From NCBI GenBank assembly GCA_003225615.1, contig QIAS01000191.1, positions 1-17,720 of the forward strand: 17,720 bases of DNA. Direction: 5' to 3'. Shown piece by piece: positions 14,880-17,720 of this stretch (position 1 is the stretch's first letter; each line of letters starts with the position of its first letter). Both the position numbers and the translations under genes were made by a program. Source of the stretch: Acidobacteriota bacterium. GTDB lineage: Bacteria > Acidobacteriota > Terriglobia > Terriglobales > Acidobacteriaceae. The notes beneath the pieces were generated by a model. The model worked only from the letters and a program-made list of their open reading frames with translations. It did no database searches and was not told where the DNA came from.

Positions 14880-15440
14880 ATGGCAAAAAAATCAAATACC
14901 AATAGCGGAGATCCCACTCGCCTTAAACCTTTCAACGGAAAGAACGGCAAGAATGGTGGCGTCGTCCATGCGGTAATTGAGACGCCCATGGGAAGCCGCA
15001 ACAAGTTCAAGTATGACGAAGAGATAGGTTTCTTCAAGCTTTCCGGGGTGCTTCCCCAAGGGATGATGTTCCCGCATGCTTTTGGCTTTATACCCCAAAC
15101 CCGGGCCGCTGACGGCGATCCCGAGGACGTGCTTGTCATTATGGACGAACCCGCCTTCACGGGATGTGTGGTGCCCACCCGGCTGCTCGGGGTAATCGAA
15201 GCGGAACAGACTGAGGACGGCAAGACGAAGCGCAACGATCGGCTCATTGCCGTGGCAGCAAACAGCAGAAACTTTTTCGATTTTCAGAGTCTCGACGATT
15301 TGAACGACAACATGCTGAAAGAGATCGAGCAGTTCTTTGTGAACTACAACAAGGAAAAAGGTAAGAAGTTCAAAGTTCTGGCCCGAAAGGGCCCTAAGCA
15401 AGCCTGGAAGCTGCTAAAGAAAAGTCACAAGGCCGACTAA
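14880..15440 (+). CDS. ppa: Family I-like inorganic pyrophosphatase, divergent subgroup
   Basis: The 186-residue protein has the soluble pyrophosphatase layout: AVIETP (31-36), NKFKYDEE (41-48), FPHAFGFIP (64-72), the metal-binding DGDPEDVLV (78-86), GVIEAEQ (104-110), RNDRLIAVA (118-126) and EIEQFFVNYN (148-157). PPi hydrolysis to phosphate drives biosynthesis in the cytoplasm. Several residues used by the E. coli enzyme differ: E31 is Lys44, Y51 and Y55 are Phe64 and Phe68, D102 is Asn119, K104 is Arg121 and K142 is Asn157. The three metal Asp (78, 80, 83) are kept. This looks like a known divergent subgroup annotated as pyrophosphatase; its activity is uncertain. The start ATG has only a weak ribosome site. 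Confidence 0.82.
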   Translation: MAKKSNTNSGDPTRLKPFNGKNGKNGGVVHAVIETPMGSRNKFKYDEEIGFFKLSGVLPQGMMFPHAFGFIPQTRAADGDPEDVLVIMDEPAFTGCVVPTRLLGVIEAEQTEDGKTKRNDRLIAVAANSRNFFDFQSLDDLNDNMLKEIEQFFVNYNKEKGKKFKVLARKGPKQAWKLLKKSHKAD

Positions 15441-15501
15441 AAAACGATGTGAGAAGCGCGGCCTGTGTCTCCCCCAAGTCAGAAAATCAGATTGTCACTT
15501 C

Positions 15502-15523
15502 CCGGGACGCAGTCCCATCCCGG
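15502..15523 (+). terminator. Nested alternative hairpins downstream of the pyrophosphatase gene
   Basis: CCGGGA (15502-15507) can pair with TCCCGG (15518-15523). Alternatively, GGGAC (15504-15508) pairs with GTCCC (15512-15516) over a 3-nt loop. The two folds exclude each other. TTTGCGTT follows. This is a possible weak terminator or a small palindromic repeat. Confidence 0.35.
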
Positions 15524-15544
15524 TTTGCGTTATCCGCGCTGCTA

Positions 15545-15574
15545 CTGTCAGTGATCAATCCATTTCTGTAAAAT
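15545..15574 (+). promoter_or_regulatory. Candidate sigma-70 promoter for the CxxC protein gene
   Basis: CTGTCA (15545-15550, 4 of 6 consensus) and TAAAAT (15569-15574, 5 of 6) are separated by 18 nt. Transcription would begin about 95 nt before the ATG at 15676. Confidence 0.35.
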
Positions 15575-15675
15575 AACAGCGCGAGAGTCGCATCCTCTCG
15601 TATCCTCTTCCCCGAATCGCGTTGGAACAAACAAATCGGCTCCGGTAGTGCTTCCTGCACGCACTTGGGAGAAAT

Positions 15676-16050
15676 ATGGGACGGTGGTTGACCTGGGTCT
15701 CCGACCAGCACCTCCAGGGATGGGCCTGCTCGCAATGCGAGTGGAACTTTCCCATACCTTCCCTGCTCACCGACCCAGAGGCAAAAAGCGCGTACGACCG
15801 GCTGGCTGCCGGCAAGTTCCAAGGCCACGATTGTGCCCAACATCCGGCCAGAACTCGCACCAAGAGTGGAACGGAATTATTCGCCGAGCGGGCCCGCAAG
15901 CTGGTAATGCGAGGCTACAAACCTAAGGACGCGGTTGACCTCGTGCTACAGGAAATCATGCTGGAGCATCGCAGCGAGCCGAAGGTCGTCGAGCAAGCGC
16001 GGGCCGACGCTGAGGATTTTTTGAGGCGCATCCGGCAAGGACTGATCTAA
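15676..16050 (+). CDS. Hypothetical protein with CxxC and HxCxxH putative zinc site
   Basis: The function is not known. The 124-residue protein begins with a Trp-rich segment (GRWLTWVSDQHLQGWACSQC, 2-21). It has Cys18-x2-Cys21, then His51-x-Cys53-x2-His56, a spacing that could hold one zinc ion. The C-terminal half (about 66-124) is charged and probably helical, with KPKDAVDLVLQEIMLEH. The start has GGAG 4 nt upstream. I recall similar small W-x-CS-C-x-W proteins in acidobacterial genomes, where they occur alone or as an N-terminal module. A DNA- or protein-binding regulator is possible but unproven. It is convergent with citrate synthase across a strong hairpin. Confidence 0.72.
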   Translation: MGRWLTWVSDQHLQGWACSQCEWNFPIPSLLTDPEAKSAYDRLAAGKFQGHDCAQHPARTRTKSGTELFAERARKLVMRGYKPKDAVDLVLQEIMLEHRSEPKVVEQARADAEDFLRRIRQGLI

Positions 16051-16078
16051 AAAATTGTTGCGGGTAGCCAAACGATTT

Positions 16079-16124
16079 GTGGCCGGTGATCTGTCGTCGG
16101 CACGAACAACAGCTCACCGGCCAC
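16079..16124. terminator. Strong 11-bp hairpin between convergent genes
   Basis: GTGGCCGGTGA (16079-16089) pairs perfectly with TCACCGGCCAC (16114-16124). After one mismatch, CTGT (16091-16094) and ACAG (16109-16112) extend the stem. It lies between the CxxC protein gene and the end of gltA. Neither strand has a U-tract. It probably acts as a bidirectional 3'-end structure. Confidence 0.6.
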
Positions 16125-16142
16125 TTGAGTTAGAACGCCATG

Positions 16143-16158
16143 TAGTCCGCGCGGACTA
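16143..16158. other. 16-nt perfect palindrome next to the gltA stop
   Basis: TAGTCCGCGCGGACTA is perfectly self-complementary and ends 4 nt beyond the gltA stop codon. It could form a small hairpin with a GCGC loop in gltA mRNA, or be a protein-binding site. Its position after the gene favours a 3'-end role. Confidence 0.5.
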
Positions 16159-16162
16159 ACTA

Positions 16163-17470
16163 CTACGTTCTTGCCATGTCCAGGCTGCGCTTGGTAATCG
16201 GCACGAATGGCCGAACCTCGCGTCCCGTCCAGACTTGGCGCGGACGCGCGATCTTCTGCTCCGTGTCGTTAAGCATCTCCTGCCACTGCGCCAGCCAGCC
16301 CGCCGCGCGCGGGATAGCGAATAGCGCGGTGAACATCTCCGGCTTGAAGCCCATGGCCTGATAGATGATCCCGGAATAGAAATCCACGTTGGGATAGAGT
16401 TTGCGCTTCACAAAGTAATCATCTTCCAGTGCGATGCGTTCCAGCTCGAGCGCAATGTCGAGCTTGGGATTGCGTCCGGTGACTTCGAAGACTTGTTCGG
16501 CGGTCCACTTAATAATTTTTGCGCGCGGATCGTAGTTCTTGTAGACGCGGTGACCAAAGCCCATCAGTTTGCCGTGCCCCTCTTTAATTTTCTTGATGTA
16601 GGCAGGAACATTCTGTTTGCTGCCAATCTCGTCCAGCATTTTCAGAACTTCTTCGTTGGCGCCACCATGCAGCGGGCCGGCTAGAGCGCCTGCCGCGGCC
16701 GCCGTCGTGAGATAAGGATCCGTATGCGCGCTGCCCACGCAACGCATGGTGTTGGCGCTGCAGTTCTGCTCATGATCGGCGTGGAGGATAAACAGAATAT
16801 CCAGAGCGCGGGCCAGCACCGGCGTGGCCACGTACTTGGGCTCGACCATCTTCCACAGCATGTTCATGAAGTTTTCCGTGTAGTTCAGATCGTTGTCTGG
16901 ATACACGTAGGGAAATCCCAGGCTATGGCGGTAGGCCAGCGCCGTAATGGACGGGAGCTTGGCGATGAGGCGCTTGATCTGCAGCAGGCGGTTGTCCGGA
17001 TTAAAAATGTCCTTTGACTCCGGATACACCGTGGACAACGCCGCCACCGTGCTGATCAGCATGGCCATGGGGTGGGCGTTGTAACGGAATTGCTGCATGA
17101 AATGCCGGGTGCTCTCGTGAAGCATGGTGTGATGAGTGATTTCATGGACCCAGTTCTTGAGTTCCTGCTCGGTCGGAAGGTCTCCGAACAGGAGCAAATA
17201 GGCGACCTCGAGATATGTGCAGTGCTCGGCCAGAACTTCGATCGGGTAGCCGCGGTAGCGCAAAATCCCGCGGTCACCATCAATGAACGTGATACTGCTG
17301 CGGCAGGACGCGGTGTTCATGAATGCGGGATCGTACGTCATCAGACCAAAATCTTCGGGAGAGGTCTTGATCTGGCGCAAATCCATGGCCCGAATCGTGC
17401 CGTTTTCCACCGGCAGTGTGTAAGTCTGATTAGTCCGATTATCAGTAATGGTGAGGCTTTGTTGTGCCAT
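16163..17470 (-). CDS. gltA: Citrate synthase (type II, hexameric-size)
   Basis: The 435-residue protein has the length of Gram-negative hexameric citrate synthases. It condenses acetyl-CoA with oxaloacetate in the first step of the TCA cycle. Catalytic residues are present: His268 in GPLHGGANEEVL, His307 in MGFGHRVYKNYDPRA and Asp363 in NVDFYSG. ILHADHEQNCSANT (228-241) and the N-terminal GLMTYDPAF and FIDGDRGILRYRGYPIE segments are also typical. The start at 17470 has AAAGGAG 7 nt upstream, one of the best ribosome sites in the window. A TAGAAT at 17542-17547 (minus strand) could be a -10 element, but I find no matching -35. The gene stands alone, with convergent neighbours at its 3' end. 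Confidence 0.97.
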   Translation of the reverse strand: MAQQSLTITDNRTNQTYTLPVENGTIRAMDLRQIKTSPEDFGLMTYDPAFMNTASCRSSITFIDGDRGILRYRGYPIEVLAEHCTYLEVAYLLLFGDLPTEQELKNWVHEITHHTMLHESTRHFMQQFRYNAHPMAMLISTVAALSTVYPESKDIFNPDNRLLQIKRLIAKLPSITALAYRHSLGFPYVYPDNDLNYTENFMNMLWKMVEPKYVATPVLARALDILFILHADHEQNCSANTMRCVGSAHTDPYLTTAAAAGALAGPLHGGANEEVLKMLDEIGSKQNVPAYIKKIKEGHGKLMGFGHRVYKNYDPRAKIIKWTAEQVFEVTGRNPKLDIALELERIALEDDYFVKRKLYPNVDFYSGIIYQAMGFKPEMFTALFAIPRAAGWLAQWQEMLNDTEQKIARPRQVWTGREVRPFVPITKRSLDMART

Positions 17471-17720
17471 GTCGGTTCTCCTTTGACGCTTCGCTCGAGG
17501 CCGGGCGGATAAGCAGGCCCTCGGCCTTTCACGACAACAACATTCTAACGCGGAGAGGCAACAGCTTCCGCTCTGGATTATGGGGAAGATACGTGGCGGC
17601 GGCAGTGAAAGGCATCACAGCTAACTGTGAGCCCTGACACAACCCGCGGCCTTGTGAGATTACGGGCGCGAGTGCGTCTGGGGAACCGACGAACGGACGA
17701 CTTAGCAACGCGAATTTGCC
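17471..17720. other. Upstream region of gltA at window edge
   Basis: The 250 nt before gltA hold no supported gene. TCACAG-CTAA-CTGTGA (17615-17630) is a perfect 6-bp inverted repeat about 145 nt upstream of the gltA start and might be a regulator site. The remainder shows nothing I can name. Confidence 0.4.

Noticed and set aside
14892..15401. 169-residue minus-strand open frame opposite the pyrophosphatase gene
   Set aside because: It is a shadow of a recognised enzyme gene and shows no recognisable product.
17615..17630. CRP-type site upstream of gltA
   Set aside because: The half-sites are in the order TCACA then TGTGA, which is the reverse of the CRP consensus TGTGA-N6-TCACA.

Overview
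The window looks like a chromosomal piece of a soil-type Acidobacteriota genome (Koribacter/Acidobacteriales-like). This rests on moderately GC-rich DNA, a PilU/PilT-type motility ATPase beside moeA, several short lineage-typical secreted or zinc-binding hypotheticals, a very large TPR protein with a low-complexity linker, and palindromic intergenic repeats. The taxonomic call comes from recognising protein styles, not from a search. I see no phage, plasmid, rRNA, tRNA or CRISPR locus.

Left part (1-5885). The C-terminal end of a PilT/PilU ATPase is followed by a heptamer-based inverted repeat and then moeA (molybdenum insertase). Behind a good terminator sits a minus-strand membrane-anchored or lipoprotein hypothetical. 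A plus-strand run follows: a secreted coiled-coil protein, a SulP anion transporter with STAS domain, and a small YvlD-like four-helix membrane protein.

Middle (5948-9306). Two minus-strand genes encode a DECR-type 2,4-dienoyl-CoA reductase and a formylglycine-generating-enzyme-like protein that lacks one active-site cysteine. Divergent from them, behind an AT-rich leader with a palindrome, is a two-gene toxin-antitoxin module: a ribbon-helix-helix antitoxin directly abutting a Doc-type Fic toxin. The toxin's stop codon overlaps that of the convergent thiE-like gene in a shared TTAA. Upstream of thiE is a cluster of small hairpins and a 31-nt direct repeat, resembling a REP-like element.

Right part (9341-17720). 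A minus-strand block reads from a 1028-residue TPR protein through a small two-helix membrane protein and a LOG-family Rossmann protein toward thiE. Divergent from the TPR gene are a YciE/DUF892 ferritin-like protein, a divergent family-I-like inorganic pyrophosphatase and a small CxxC/HxCxxH protein. Citrate synthase (gltA) converges on these across a strong hairpin and a 16-nt perfect palindrome.

Most of the window is housekeeping and lineage-specific conserved genes. The points most worth following are the RHH-Doc pair, the REP-like cluster at the thiE start, the heptamer inverted repeat between pilT and moeA, the pyrophosphatase-like protein with a changed active site, and the duplicated motif in the TPR protein's linker. 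I did not find a clearly new multi-gene system.
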